A stretch of DNA of 64,000 nucleotides from Rhytidiadelphus loreus (Eukaryota > Streptophyta > Bryopsida > Hypnales > Hylocomiaceae), in NCBI GenBank assembly GCA_947034895.1, contig OX344763.1, positions 30,999,025 through 31,063,024 on the forward strand. Direction: 5' to 3'. Under the pieces are notes generated by a model. It did not search any database. It had not been told where the DNA came from and saw only the letters and a program-made list of their open reading frames with translations. The position numbers and the translations under genes were made by a program. Below are positions 13,111 to 25,985 of the stretch, piece by piece; positions within the stretch are counted from its first letter, which is position 1; every line of letters begins with the position of its first letter.

Positions 13111-14050
13111 ATTGGGTCATAGAGTTTATATGCAATGCTTAAGTCCTTATCTAAGCAAAGTTCATAAAATTGTAAGACCTTGCTATTCATATTGACAATG
13201 AACACCTAAAATATTTAGATTATTTGATTGTTTGGCATCAAATAGAAGAATAAAAAGGAAGCATCCATATAGTGAACACTCACAATGGGGACTTAGAGCT
13301 CAAATAGAACCATCCACCCACAAGGAATAGGCCATTGTGCTTCTTTTACCGATGAGTTTGCATGCTATTAGCACCTATGCAAAGTCCATGACAATGTTCT
13401 TTTTCCACCAAGCACTAGTATATCAAAGACTTTGGTAGGAAGGATGGAGGGAATAGCCTTGGATGGATCTATCTGGAATCTCCAACAAAAGTTCTCTAAA
13501 AAGATCAATTAAAAGTTTATAATATTTTTGAAATAACAAAATAAATAAGAATGCATGATAAAAACTTACACCTATTTATCTTGTCTTGAACCGCCTATTT
13601 CATAGACAATCTGACATCCTACCATAGAATTCCTAATGTTATATTATTTTGTTTGTTTGTAAACTCAAACCAAAAGTGTTGGTTTCATGACCTTTGAAAA
13701 CATCATTAATCAACATAGTTTCTTGTTTTGATAAAAAAAAAAAGTAACACATGTAAAACAAAAAATAGTATGAATAACAATGTTAATAAAAGAACAATTT
13801 TCTATTTGCACATGTTTTGTTTGGCAAAACCTTGAGTGTTTACAAAATGCATGTTCATACATGGGTTTATGACATGATAGTGAAAAATTACGATGGGGAT
13901 TTAATTGGAACTCAAATAGAAACATCCATCCACCAAGAATAATGCAATAGTATTGTGGTTCATTGAATCATAGAGTATTTGTATGGTCCTCAATGCCTTT
14001 CAAAAGTGCAATCTACGAAATTATAGGACCTTGCTCTTCATATTGACTTG
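13111..14050. repeat. Continuation of the roughly 176-bp degenerate array
   Basis: The units recognised left of the transposon nest continue here ('attgggtcatagagttt', 'gaccttgctattcatattgac', 'gaagcatccat') near 13.11-13.32 kb and 13.89-14.05 kb. About 500 bp of unrelated AT-rich DNA lies between them. No gene was seen. Confidence 0.55.
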
Positions 14051-16090
14051 TATATATGGTGAATTTTCTTCAAGGCAAATTTTATTAAAGAACAATCAAG
14101 TTAAACAAAAAAAAATCAAAAAAATAGTGACCAAAAAATGCTTGATTGTGTCACTTGGTTAAAACAATTTGGGATTAACTCACACCAAATTCGAAAAGAG
14201 CTCTTTGTATTTGTCATATGTAAAAGTCATGAAGTGCTTTTTTAATTATTTGGCCTCCAAAGCAAAAAAAAATTTTGAAATTCATCAAGTTATTACTTGT
14301 AACAAATTAAGAGAAGTCCAAATTTTAAAATGTAATTTATGTAGGTCATAGTAATCAATGAGGAATGCTTCAAAAACTAACACTTCCTAATGATTAAAGA
14401 TGTACAATACTCGACTACTCTCAATTATCCACCCTATTTGATCATTCAAAGAAAATTGTGGAATGTATCATATGATTAACACTTTTCATCTTGCACAATC
14501 AGCATTCAATTAGCATACCAAATTTGGGATACAAAAAACAAAACTCCATTTTTGGTGAATTGTTTCATTAACTTTTAATGATTTTACATGATAATTCATT
14601 GAAAACATTGATGATGAATTTTCTTAATTCAATTGTGGCAATATGTAGAAAACATCCATATGCACATCTTTCCTTCAATAAGCATCTCTAGAAAGTTTTA
14701 AAATTTCTTCACAACGGTTTTAAAATTTGGGGTGACAATGTCCAAATTTTGAAAAATAGATATTTCTACATTAGTTGGACCCAAATTAAAAAAATATCAT
14801 TTTTATGGCTTAAATTCACATCAAGAGTAAATAGTAAGTAATAGCCAAAATATACTACAAACTTAGGTGATTTGTGGATTAAACATCTTATTTTTCAGAA
14901 AAGTCAATCATATCATAATGAGAGAATTTGCAATACTATTCATTGAAAATGTAATCAAGCAACTTCAAAAAATATTTATGAACAAATATTTGTTTTCATC
15001 TTGCAATCTTACATGAAGTCATCTAAACAAACACTTAGTATCTGCAACAACGTTACCAAGTTAATGGATTGTTCTACCTTAGAACAATAGAAAAAAAAAT
15101 GACAAAATTGGACTAAAGTAAAGCTATAGTGCCACCAAGGTAGATTAGTGCATGTGAAAGTTCTCAGACCCCTTAAGTAAAGCAACTAAGGTAGAATTGC
15201 CTAATACCACCACCATCCACCCAATTTTGTCACCTATAAGATATTTCCAATTGCATCAGTGGCCAATCTATTACCACAATCTTTACAACCCTTTAACATG
15301 ATGGCAATGCACTTGGGGAGCAAACACATCAGTCCACACTTTAACAAGGGTCTACTTATAGTTTAACATTTCAGCTTTGAAAAATTATAGAAAATCCACT
15401 TATTGTCAAAATGTCTTCATTCATTTTGCAATTGATTTCTATCAAACTTTTCTATCCTTGAAAAATATGGGAGTTGATACAAAACTTCTCCAAAGTACCT
15501 AGATAACAAATCTATGTAGTAATGGGCAATTCTATATTATTAGGGCTAGTGAATGGGAAGTTTATAAAGTGACTCAACTTTTTGTCCTTCTTTTCACATA
15601 TCATTCAATGGTATTCCAATAGTCATTCAGTTGTTGGCTAAGCTTAGTCATTTAATTTAGTAAAAAACTAATTTTGGGAGGGTATTCTAGTCATTTTCCT
15701 TAAGTTTTGCTAAGGCAATTAGTTAAAAAAAATTACAATTTGGTTCAAATACTAAGTTGAAGGCAATTCATCAATTCAAGGCAATTTACACACTACTAAA
15801 CTTAGATAGCAAGTTTGGCCTAAATTAATTTTTTTTAAATGCTGAATTTTTTTAATAATTATAGGAACAGACAACCAAATTAACAAATAAATGTTATGAT
15901 GGTTTGTCAAAAATCCATAGAATTCAATAACAATTGATCAAGTCATATGACCATTTACCATCAATAAACTTTTTGATGGCAAAATGAAGCAATTACTTTA
16001 TTGACATGTAATGAGAATGAAGAGTGGAGAGGTTGTTTTAAAATGAAATATATTGTCCGTGATGAATCCTCAAAGGGTATGGGACAATTT
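14051..16090. other. AT-rich intergenic DNA with one dispersed-repeat copy (15230-15545)
   Basis: No coding region was recognised. The segment 15230-15545 ('attaccacaatctt', 'caatgcacttggg', 'gggtctac') is similar to 63640-63930 in the same orientation, so it is a dispersed repeat of unknown class. The rest shows nothing beyond A/T-rich tracts. Confidence 0.5.
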
Positions 16091-16099
16091 GAAGATGAG

Positions 16100-16535
16100 A
16101 GTTTGACTACTCATTTTCAAAAAACAGGAATTGTATTCAAAGTAGAACTTTAGACCTCATTTGGACATAGTAGAATAACTTTTTTCAAAAGCCCTTCAAC
16201 TAAGAAAAGTTGTTAAATCGAGCTAACTTTTATCTTCAAAAAAACCGGTTGTGATTTTGAGCCTCCAGAAAAAGTTCATAGACAAAATTTAGAGAGGATG
16301 TTTGAAAATGTCAAAGAAAATGTCCATTCCAAACCCTCTCTAAACTTTGTCCATAACTTTTGATTGGAGTTTTGAAATCTCAAATGCATTTTTGGAGATG
16401 AAAATTAACTTGATTTTCCACATTAATTTAGTGCAATTTATTTTCTTAAAAGTCATTTTACTATGGTTAAATGAGGTCTGAAATTTTACTATGAACACAA
16501 TTCTTGCTTTTGACTTAACTATGAGTAGTTGAGCT
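16100..16535. mobile_element. Near-complete foldback element, about 435 bp
   Basis: The two halves are inverted copies. The left arm has 'gactactcatttt', 'gaattgtattca', 'gacctcatttggacatagta' and 'agttcatagacaaaattta'. The right arm carries their complements in reverse order ('taaactttgtccataactt', 'actatggttaaatgaggtc', 'gaacacaattc', 'atgagtagttgag'). Only the centre near 16.3 kb is unpaired. A diverged copy of the right half lies at about 25.15-25.46 kb. No coding capacity and no clear TSD. Confidence 0.65.
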
Positions 16536-16879
16536 CCTACTAATCCTAATTTACATATCACACATGGGTTGTTTTACCTCCTTCTACCCCACTTGTATAA
16601 AGAGCTTCTCTTCTCATCTTTGGGCATTTCTAAAAATGTCTTTTAAAGTTGCATGAGATAGTTGTTCAATAGTTTTAGTTACTTTGAATTTGATGTTGTA
16701 TTTTGAATAGTATTACAAGAACTTATCCTAACCACCTACACCCATGTGCTACTTAGCTAGAAATTGGCGTGAGCATGTCAAAGGCAATCAAAATCCGTTT
16801 ATTCTTGATCAAGAAAGAATGAGAAATAGTCTGTTTTTTTTCCCCACAATGGTTTGATTCCTATAAGGTTAGTCTACTC

Positions 16880-17470
16880 TTAGAGCAACCATTTTAACCC
16901 CTAAAGTCTCATTGTTCCTAAGGGGGACAAAATGGATTTCGGCAGGCTCCTATGATTTCAATTTTTACTGAAATTTTTTGAAACTTTTTCATAAGATAGA
17001 TAAACTTATGAGCTTTCTAGGAAAATAATTTCTAGTCCAATCGATGCCCTGGAGCAAAAGTTATGCCACAATAACCTCAAGATGGGGGAGACCGGGCAAC
17101 AAAAAGTTGAAATAAAAATTTTAATATTTTTTTCTTGTACATAGATAATATTTTTCTTCTAAATAGAAAGCTCTGATTCATTCCATTTGGATTAGTGGTG
17201 TGAAAGTTATAGAGTTTCTTGTTTTGCGGGCAATCATAGCAACTTCTTGAAAGAATTTTTTTTTCTTCCACTTTGAATGCTAATATTTTTCAATCCATAC
17301 GGTCAAACATCACAAATTTTTTGTCACATGACCTAAGACAAGTGTAGAACAAGATCCTATGGTTAGATTCTAAAAAATATTTTAAATTTTTTATTTTACA
17401 GGTGAACGTAGCAAAAGTGGCAATTTTGAGTGGTTTTGGCAGAAAAATGGCCTTAGGACTTCAAGGGTTG
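16880..17470. repeat. Copy C of an unnamed dispersed repeat family
   Basis: The phrases 'attccatttggattagt', 'gtgaaagttat', 'gcgggcaatcatagcac' and 'taacccctaaag' are shared with 32490-32900 (same orientation) and more distantly with 21619-22445 and, inverted, 27880-29058. No coding frame was found. Confidence 0.6.
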
Positions 17471-17732
17471 AGAGCTGATTTCCATTCCGTGGAAACTTAA
17501 CTCCTTCAAAAAAAAATTCAATAAATGTTAGTAGGAAAAATAAAATGAAATTGGCATCTAATCCAAATCATTTCACATTTTTTGGATCTTCATGAAATTA
17601 CTTCCAAATATCTGAAGTTGAAATGCAACAGTCACTAAAAGCAACCACCTCCTGAAATGTACACCACTAATACATTGGAGAAAGCAAAAATGTACCTCTA
17701 TGTCATGGTCACTTTTAGAGCAGACTACCTTA

Positions 17733-17997
17733 GAGCATCCCCACCCATCTGTTTTGTATCCCTAAAAATTTAGGGAGAGGACCTCAGATGGGGATGGGGA
17801 TACAGAAGCTCGCGCGCACCAATCTCGAAACAAGATCTCTACCCCAAATTTATAGAGAACTCAGTAAAAGTTGGGCCCAATTCTCTCTATATTCAAGCTC
17901 ATATAGAGAACATGCGAGGTCTCATCCCTATAAAGTCAAGGTTGACTGGATTGAGGTCCCGAGTTTAGGGATACATAACAGATTGGTGGGGATGCTC
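17733..17997. mobile_element. PIF/Harbinger (Tourist-like) MITE, 265 bp, TSD TTA
   Basis: The ends GAGCATCCCCACCCATCTG and CAGATTGGTGGGGATGCTC are inverted repeats continuing into tatccctaaa and tttagggata. The 3-bp direct repeat TTA flanks both sides (17730-17732, 17998-18000). TTA duplications with short TIRs are typical of Harbinger-derived MITEs. The family assignment is inference. The open frame 17788-18033 lies within and across it and is not a gene. Confidence 0.75.
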
Positions 17998-18000
17998 TTA

Positions 18001-18740
18001 CTCCTAATTTTTCCATTCACTTACACAACCTAACATCCTAAAATGAAGTCGAGAATTTTCCGATTTCACTCACTCCGCCGATTTCACACTACCTGCCCAA
18101 CCTCCCCCATTCATTCATTGGCCGGCACCGAGCACCACAAAATTGATTGCCGGGGAGTCTGGGACCCTAACCCAACCCAACCCATCCCATCCCACCCCGT
18201 CCGGAACCTGATGTTTTAGTACCTTCCTGGTCCTGATTCACAGCCTCCACCATTGATGATGCTCTTAGCTCCCCAGCTCATATCTCGCTGGCCACTGCGT
18301 GTCTGTGTGTCTGTCTCTGTGTCTCTGTGTCAATCTTGATAAGCTTAAGTTAAGAGGAGAACTGAAAGGGTGGCAATCTTTGTGGGAATGATGGTACCTT
18401 ACCTTACCTTACCTTACCACAGTTATCATAACTGACTTGAGTAGGCCCCAACTCGGGGCTGGTAGTAGTAAGCTTAGCCTAAACCCTGCACAGCTCAGGT
18501 CAGGTCAGGTTAGGTCAGGTTAGGTCAGGTTGGAACTTGGGTTGTACATTGACTGCCCATTGCCAACCATGATTCATAAGCCAGTACATGACTTAACCCT
18601 GAGTTAACAACTTTTTTCTATTTGAGTTAAGGGACGGGAAGGGAGGGTTAACTTACTGGTACTTTAAATCCACAGAATCTGGATCACAGATAGGTACTGT
18701 TAACTGTAGTAGTAGAGCATCGCCCCCGTGATGGGACTCC
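18001..18740. other. Less AT-rich intergenic block with short tandem repeats
   Basis: Composition is visibly more balanced than its surroundings. It contains a C-rich run of 'aacccaacccatccc' type near 18.17 kb, a TGTC/TGTG microsatellite near 18.30-18.33 kb, four copies of ACCTT near 18.40 kb and an AGGTC/AGGTT pentamer array near 18.50-18.53 kb. No convincing open frame was found. It could be the relic of a gene end or promoter, but nothing shows this. Confidence 0.5.
18497..18535. repeat. Pentanucleotide repeat (AGGTC/AGGTT)
   Basis: The sequence runs caggtcaggtcaggtt with alternating AGGTC and AGGTT units for about 38 bp. A nearby array of ACCTT units (about 18397-18418) is the near reverse complement of AGGTT, so the two could pair. 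Confidence 0.8.
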
Positions 18741-21618
18741 CGAGGCCCCCCCGGGCCCGGGAACCAAAATAGCCCCCGCCGTGATATTAGGCGCGATTTC
18801 CTAAGCATCGGGCGTGCCAAGTTTTTCTTCTTTTGGCCTTCAACTTCGCGTGGACGGTGAACTTCCTAGTACATGGCCTAGAAAGAGTTGGTTTGCTTTT
18901 TCCAAGAGTTTGTGAGTGGTTTTTGCGCCCCAACTTCGTTGTCCTTGGATCTTGGAGCTTGGTAGATGAAGAAGCTTCTTAGTTGGAGGTTGTAGAGGTG
19001 GCAAAAAAATTGGGATTTAATTTTTTGGTGTTTAAGAAACACAAATGATTATGTTCAGGTAGATGCTTGTTATTGAATCACTTTAGCATGTCATAACTCT
19101 AGTTCAAGATGATTGTGAATTGAATTTTTTTAAGTAAGTAGGGAGATGTACATAAAGTATTGTATTTGACTATAAAAATAAAAATTATGTACTAAAATAT
19201 GGAAAGACACATACCATTACATTGCTAATTCAACTATTAAAATCTTCCATCTAGATATCGTTTTGACATCTAAAACTTATCATGCTCAAATACAACACCA
19301 TTCAAGAAAAATACATGACTATTTTAGAAATTTTGAAACACGTAGAAAGTACAATAATTATGCAAATTGGAGTACACGTGACATTAGATCTTATTCAACA
19401 TCTACACAAAATTTTATTCTAGTTTACACATCAATTCATGTGCCATCTCTATGTAATACATTAAAAACACCCTAGTACGCCCAAAATTGAATTTCTTAGA
19501 TTCTTAAAGATTAATTACTAGATTTTTGTATGCTCCTATTTTGCCTCTCAACTAGCCATTGACTACTTTGAATTGGTGATGTGAATTCATGATCATGATG
19601 TCAATTTTTGAATGAAGAAGACTTCTAAGATATAAGCATCCGTTATTATACTTATTGCAAAATACAAAACTATTGGAATTTGGTCAAAGGAAGAACGTGT
19701 GTTTGTTTGTAAGCCACCTTATTCAAATTGAAGTAGAGTATTTTTGCTTCAAAATATAGAGACTTACTTCCAAAGTTCCTTTGAATTGTGTGCTAATTAT
19801 TGAAGATAGCGAGTAGGATGCATTAGAATGTTAGTAGAAGCTCTTAGTAAGGATTGACCTTAGTTAGGTGTTGTTTGTAGCCAAAGCATTGGGATATTAG
19901 AGAGAAAAAAACCCTCTTAGTGGTGCTGATAGAGAGGGAACCTTTATCCCATATGGTTAGTCATGGCACTTGGTGGTTAAAGACTATAAGAGGGCAGCCC
20001 CTAGCATGGGCTTGATACCCCTTTCTCACACTTGTTTCTGTTCTCCTTCCATTGCAATATATTGTCTTCATGTTTCATTTCTTAATACTAATAATAGATG
20101 GTAGGATCACCCACAAATCAAACACAACATGTTGAAAAGATACAATAAATACTTAAATGGTGCTATCAAATAAGTACACGTGTTCAATGACTTCTTCCAA
20201 TGTCTTAGATCCAATATATACCAAATTCAAAGGTGAGGGGGTGAGGGGATTGCAAGAAACACCTACCAATTTTATTGCATTTTGAAGAGTACTAGTGATT
20301 TTTTGTAGATTATTTTAAAATTAGAAATAAATATATTTTTTAATAAAAAAGAATATGGCTAATGTATACACTTTAAGATGAAGGGAATTGCTAAAGGAAA
20401 TGTATAGAAAATATCTCTATGTAGGAGGATTAGAAAAGTGCCCAATCTCAAGAAAATAGTTTTTTTGATGTTTTTAATTAAAATAGGAAAAATAAATAAA
20501 ACATTGACCATTTGTAACAATTATATGGAAATGGTCAGTCACGGAAAGAACCACCAAAATATTATTTTGTATGTTTCAAAATGCAAGTAGAAAGAACTCA
20601 CTTTCTAGACTTCCACACCACATACAATTAATTATTTTTAGAATTTCTTTGTATAGTAGCTACAAGTCTAATAGAAGACTATCTCCTTCCAAATTTGTTT
20701 TTTTGGATACTAATTAGTACTAAGTGCTTCCAAATTGGCAAGTGTGACATAAAATTGGGGATTATTTTTAGACAATAAATATTTTTTGGAAACCAACAAA
20801 AATGTAGGCAAGGTATATAATAGTCAGAACTGCCTTACTTATAAATCTCGAGTCATTTGGAGCCAAAATGCAAAAGTTAAGGCCAAAAAACAAATCAGCA
20901 TGCACAATGTGACAAAAAATAGGACATGTGTTTCTTGCAATCACCTGAGGTCAAATTTTGAAGGTTTTGATTGGTTGAACTTGAAAACTTCTTAGAAAAT
21001 GAATTTACACAATGAAATTAAAGGTCACAAGTTTCTAAGAAGGCCCATTGATGTAGTATGCACTTTTTTCCTATGTGGTTACAAAATCCTTCAAATTTTG
21101 AGCAAATTATCGTCAAAACCACCTCAAAGAAGTAGGTCTAGTTGAAATTCAAGGGGTCCTCATTAAAAAATAATATTTTTTGTCATTTCATGCCTTCTTA
21201 GTAGTTTACACCAATCCAAAGGTCATAACTTCTAAAGGAGAACTTTTCAATGGCAAACAAGTAGGCTTTGAGAAGAAGACTCCTCAATTTTCTATTCCCT
21301 CTCAATTATTGTGTAAAACAAGCCTTATTCTATTGACAAATTTGGTGGTTTCTTGATATTGAGATAGGTTGATAATAGGTGTTTATATATTGCACCTAAA
21401 ATCTTTCAAAAAAACATTTGAGTACAGTGCCTATTATTGGATTATTCTAAATTTCGTGGATCTCATTGATTCTTAAAAGATTATTTAATACTCTCAAAAA
21501 ATTTGTTTTCTAGGATACCCTAAGAATTTTCAAATCACTACTTATATATGCATTAGAAATTGTTCCTACACTTTGTTTAGAAGGTGTACATTGGAGATAA
21601 GGATTTGGATTGGTTGGA
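18741..21618. other. AT-rich intergenic DNA, nothing firm
   Basis: No coding region was recognised. A promoter-like TATAAGAG near 19.99 kb precedes a pyrimidine-rich stretch, as in some LTRs, but no partner repeat, PBS or target duplication was found. Confidence 0.5.
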
Positions 21619-22445
21619 TTACCCCCTAAAAGACCAAGCTACATTTTTTGGCAACATAGATATTTTAGGTAGCTCACTACAAATGGAGTTTTTATTTTCT
21701 TTATTTGAAATTTTTGCACAATGTGTATTCGAGGGGTAGCTTTAAAGACCAACAATTTTCAAAACTTTTGACTATGTGGTTAAAAGTTATTGCATAACAT
21801 GTAATTTGAAATTGGTTTTCTAGATTTATATATACGTGGAAATATTTGAATAATTCCATTTTGATTAATGAAATGAAAGATATGAAGAGTTTTAGTTAGC
21901 AGGCAACTATGGATTCTCTACTCTAAAATAAACTTTGAAGTCCTTTATTTAACTCAATTTTTAACATTTTTAGAAAAAATAAAATTAGAGGATGTAGATT
22001 GTTTATTACAACACTTCAACCATTGGGATTGGGATTTTTCAATTCCATGATTAAATTCTTAACAATTTAGTATTTTGAATCATCTGCTACTTCTTTGTAC
22101 TTACTAGTTTTTTCCTATGTCTTGTACAATTCCAAATGATTTGAAAATTTTCAAGTATGTAGCAAACTTGCCTTGAAGAATGAATCCAAATAAGCACCAC
22201 CATTTTGGACATTTTTTCATACAAATGTAACCTTGTGAAGTGCAACTATCCGGCTCTTTGTAGGGCCCTACAAAGGATTTTTGTCTCTTCAAATGCTAAT
22301 ATCTTGCAATTTATACAATGAAAATTTCTAAAAAAGTTTCCACATATTCTCAAACTAGTTTATTACAAAATCCTATAGTTACATGTGTCCAAAAATGTTT
22401 TTTTTTCAAGTGCCATTTCACATTTGGGTGAAAACACAGTCAAGG
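21619..22445. repeat. Copy A of an unnamed dispersed repeat family
   Basis: This is the inverted counterpart of 27880-29058. Shared phrases include 'taccccctaaaagacc' at one end (toggttaggggt-like in the other copy), 'ttgacta-atggttaaaagttat', 'aatgatttgaaaatttt', 'ccattttggacattttttca' and 'aaccttgtgaagtgcaact'. It has no coding frame. The opposite orientation of two long copies 5.4 kb apart shows this is a mobile repeat rather than a local duplication. Confidence 0.65.
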
Positions 22446-24424
22446 AATTTTCCCGGGGAAGACACTTCTCACATTTTAGCAACCCACGTGTGCCGGAAAA
22501 AATAATACAAGTAATACACCTTAAAATTTAATTTTAAAAAATATTAAAAAATTATGGATAGATTTTACTACTTTAGAAGTTTATGTTTTGAATTATTGGT
22601 ATTTTTTTATGCAAATAGTAATTAGTTATAAATTTTTGAAGAAAAAAGATACACTGTAAAGCTAAAAATAACTTTCACACCTCTATATTATATAAGAAAA
22701 AAATTTGAAAAATTTGAAAAATTTGAAAATGAAAAAAAAATTCTATAGAATAGCTTTCTATTGAAAGTTTATTTTGGTTGAATATTGATGCAATAGTCAT
22801 CTTCATGTGAGCTCTATAAATATTTTAGTTGGAGAACATGCCATTTTAGTTCATTTTTCAACCCTTTTTAGACAATATATCTTATGTTATTTGGAATTGA
22901 AATTTTTGTCAATAGAAACCTTTAGTCATTGTTAAACAAAGCTCAAAATTTTAGGATGAAATTATAGTTTAGTCAAGGTGTATTACATGTATTATTTTTT
23001 TCGCCGCCACATGTGGGTACCCCAAATGTAGTGAGAGTGTCCTTCCTGTGGGAATTTTAGGGCTTAAACAATAATGTCAACATTAGGTGTACCTTAGAGC
23101 ATCCGCCATCTACCTCAAAAATGATGGCCCATGATATGGTGTTTACAAGCCCACCACTTTGATTGCCATGGGTGATGGTAGAAAGCCAAGGGTTGCAAAT
23201 TGTCACCATGAAATAGAAGCATTGAGATGGGTACCCCCCAATGCCACTTTTTGCTACTGTACCTAGTTATTATTATTAGACTAGTGAAATTTTCAAAAAA
23301 ATTGATGGCAAGTGAAAGGAAGTTCCAATGCACCAAAGAATTCAATTTAGATATTGTACGCAAAAGTTATAAAGGCTTAAAATAATATTTGGTCGATATT
23401 CTAGAATAATTTCTTCAATATACATACATATTGATTTTGGAGATGTACACAGAGCGATGATGGTGGTTTTAGGTAGGGTGTAATTTGGGATGTACCCACT
23501 TTAACTAAAAAGGGATTACCAACCACGAGCACCACTTCTATACATGTTGCAAAAAGAAGGTAGAGGATGCAAAAGTGAAGAGTCAAGAATATATTTATGT
23601 ACTATTCAATTTTGTTAGCCCTCCAAACTGAACCCTTACATGCTAGGGGTATGACATTCTTCAAATGGTGATGAAAAGTGCTTTGAGCTTGGGGGGCATT
23701 TATTTTAAGCAAGCCAAAAAGTGATCATTAATGGAGTGATGAATCCTTTTACATCCATGAAAATGGATGAAACTTGAAAAATATGAATGGAAATCTATTT
23801 ATTCATCCCCAAAGTGTACATCCATCCAAAATAGAGCGATATCATCCTAAGATTTGGTAGCACTTTGTAATTTCATCCACCAAAAAAGGAAGAATATTTT
23901 TCCAAATATTCCCTATACAAAAATTTGTAGTGCTTCTTAGCAAAAATTTGCTAAAAAATCCTTGCTCCAGGTCCCTCACAATATGCTCTTGACACCCAAT
24001 CCTGGTGTGTCAAAGAAGGTCGCTTGAAATCACTATTCATCACAAGTTTAATTGCTTTATCCTTTATTCTACTTGATGAGTGGTTAAGGTAGGAGGTCCT
24101 AAATTTGACTAGATTCTAAATGCTTCTTCTATCTTGGAAACAGTGACATGCTCTTTGAAATATCTATTACTATCATTTATGAGGTAGGTAGAGTGAAAGG
24201 GATGATTTGTGGACATCCGACCTTATTTGACTATTTATTGGTCATATGCGGTGAGTAAAGGTGGGGAACATTGTGAGGGCTCTTCCATAATAGATGTAAA
24301 CTTCTAGCGTGTTAGATATTGTGCACATGGATATAAATACTCTTAGACCATCCTCAATGCTACACCTAGAAAAAGATATTGCTACAGTACTTGTAGTTTG
24401 TATTTCCATCTCCTTTTTTTCACT
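22446..24424. other. AT-rich intergenic DNA with small repeats
   Basis: No gene was recognised. It contains a 10-bp tandem repeat (aaatttgaaa, three copies) near 22.69-22.72 kb, and a segment at 23.70-23.90 kb ('caatggagtgatga'-like, 'agatttggtagcactttgt') that is repeated at 30.30-30.50 kb in the same orientation. At 23093 the sequence TTAGAGCATCC resembles a Harbinger-type terminus. Confidence 0.5.
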
Positions 24425-24826
24425 AAGGTAGGTGGTTCAAAATCCGCCCCTCTTCTTCAAATCGTCCTATAGGTAGCTATAGAATGGATGCAAGGTGAAC
24501 CTTGAATGGACCTCTTCGCTTTGTTAATGAATTCAAGAAGAATTGTTTTTTTATTGTAAGAGCCAATCATTTTTTATTGTAAGAGCCAATCATAAGGGGA
24601 CAGATTTTGGAACACCTAGTATGGTCACAAATAGGTGCCTATAACCCAGATCTTTGAAAATTTACAAGTAATTTAAAAATGCTTGGAAAAATATGAAACT
24701 ACTTGTGTTGGCTTCTACATCTATTTTTCTTTCTCTGAAAAATAAGCTAAAAATCATTTTGTCCCTGGAAACCTGTTAAAAAGGCGAATCAGCCCTTAAA
24801 GTGATGGTTTATGAGCACACTACCTT
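24425..24826. mobile_element. MITE, left (inverted) copy, about 402 bp
   Basis: The element starts AAGGTAGGTGGTTC (degenerate terminus) and ends GGTTTATGAGCACACTACCTT. It is the reverse complement of 25575-25985 along its whole length: 'ccgcccctcttcttca', 'gaatggatgcaaggtga', 'aagagccaatcat', 'ttttgtccctggaaacctg'. It carries a 22-bp direct duplication of 'attgtaagagccaatcat' not present in the other copy. No coding capacity. Confidence 0.75.
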
Positions 24827-25574
24827 ATGGCTTTTCCCATCTCAAATGCCTCAATGTAATGACGGTATTTGGAACCCTACAAGGCTCTATAACAATATGG
24901 TGGTGGGAGTTACTTGATGTGGTGGCATAAAGCAAGCGTGATGGAGCGATGGCCAAATGACCTTCATTCACTCGCAACGATGGAGGATTTCAGCAACAAT
25001 TGTTTGACCGCTAATTTACTAACAAGGTTCTTAAGCAAATATTTGCCATTATTAAGGTCCATTCCCACTTGGCGTTTGCAAACTCCTTGGTTTTAAAGAT
25101 AAAACCTGCAGTGAACATCAAAAGTCAGGAACAAAATTTGGAGGGGTTAGGAAGGGCATTTTCTTTGACATTTTCAAACATCCTCTCTGAATTTTGTCTA
25201 TAACTTTTGATTGGAAAACTGAAATTTTAAACGGATTTTTGGAGATGAAATTTGGTTTTCTTTTTTACCCTTTCTTAGTTCAAAGTTTTCTGAAAAAAAT
25301 TATTCTACAATTCCAAAATGAGGTCTGAAATTTTACTTTCATCACAATTCTTATTTGTGCACTTAACTATGAGTGGTTAAATTCCTACTCATCCAAATCA
25401 ACATATCCCACATGGATTGTTCTACCTTCTATCACTCGACTTGTATAAAGAGATTGCCTACACAAATTTTGAACTCACTGTAGCGGTGGCTTCCTATGTA
25501 CTTTCTCAACTATTGAAATACTTGGGTATTTAGATCAAAGTTTCTTGAAACTTTGAACCAAATGTCCGATGATA

Positions 25575-25985
25575 AAGGTAGTGTGCTCATAAACCGTCAC
25601 TTTAAGGGCTGATTCGTCTTTTTCACAGGTTTCCAGGGACAAAATGATTTTTAGATCATTTTTCAGAGAAAGAAAAATAGAAGCGAACCCAACACAAGTA
25701 GTTTCATATTTTTCCAAGTATTTTTGATTTACTTATAAATTTTCAAAGATCCAGGTCATAGGCACCTATTTGTGACCATAGGTGTCCCAAAATTCGTCCC
25801 CTTGTGACTTATAAAGAAATGTGCAGAAATCTCAGCCAATGATTGGCTCTTACAATAAAAAAATCAATTCTTCTTGAATTCATTACCAGAGCAAAGAGGT
25901 CCATTCAAAGATCACCTTGCATCCATTCTATGGCTGCCTACATGACGATCTGAAGAAGAGGGGCGGTTTATGAGCACACTACCTT
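25575..25985. mobile_element. MITE, right copy, 411 bp with perfect 22-bp terminal inverted repeats
   Basis: The start AAGGTAGTGTGCTCATAAAC(CG) and end (CG)GTTTATGAGCACACTACCTT are perfect inverted repeats of 22 bp. Together with the inverted copy at 24425-24826 it forms a large palindrome with a 748-bp spacer. A convincing target duplication could not be identified, so the superfamily is unknown. Confidence 0.8.

Noticed and set aside
18160..18200. Telomere-like 'ccctaacccaaccc' run
   Set aside because: Not a CCCTAAA repeat; only a short irregular C-rich stretch.
19830..20100. Possible solo LTR or TRIM with TATAAGAG
   Set aside because: No second LTR, target duplication, PBS or PPT could be identified.
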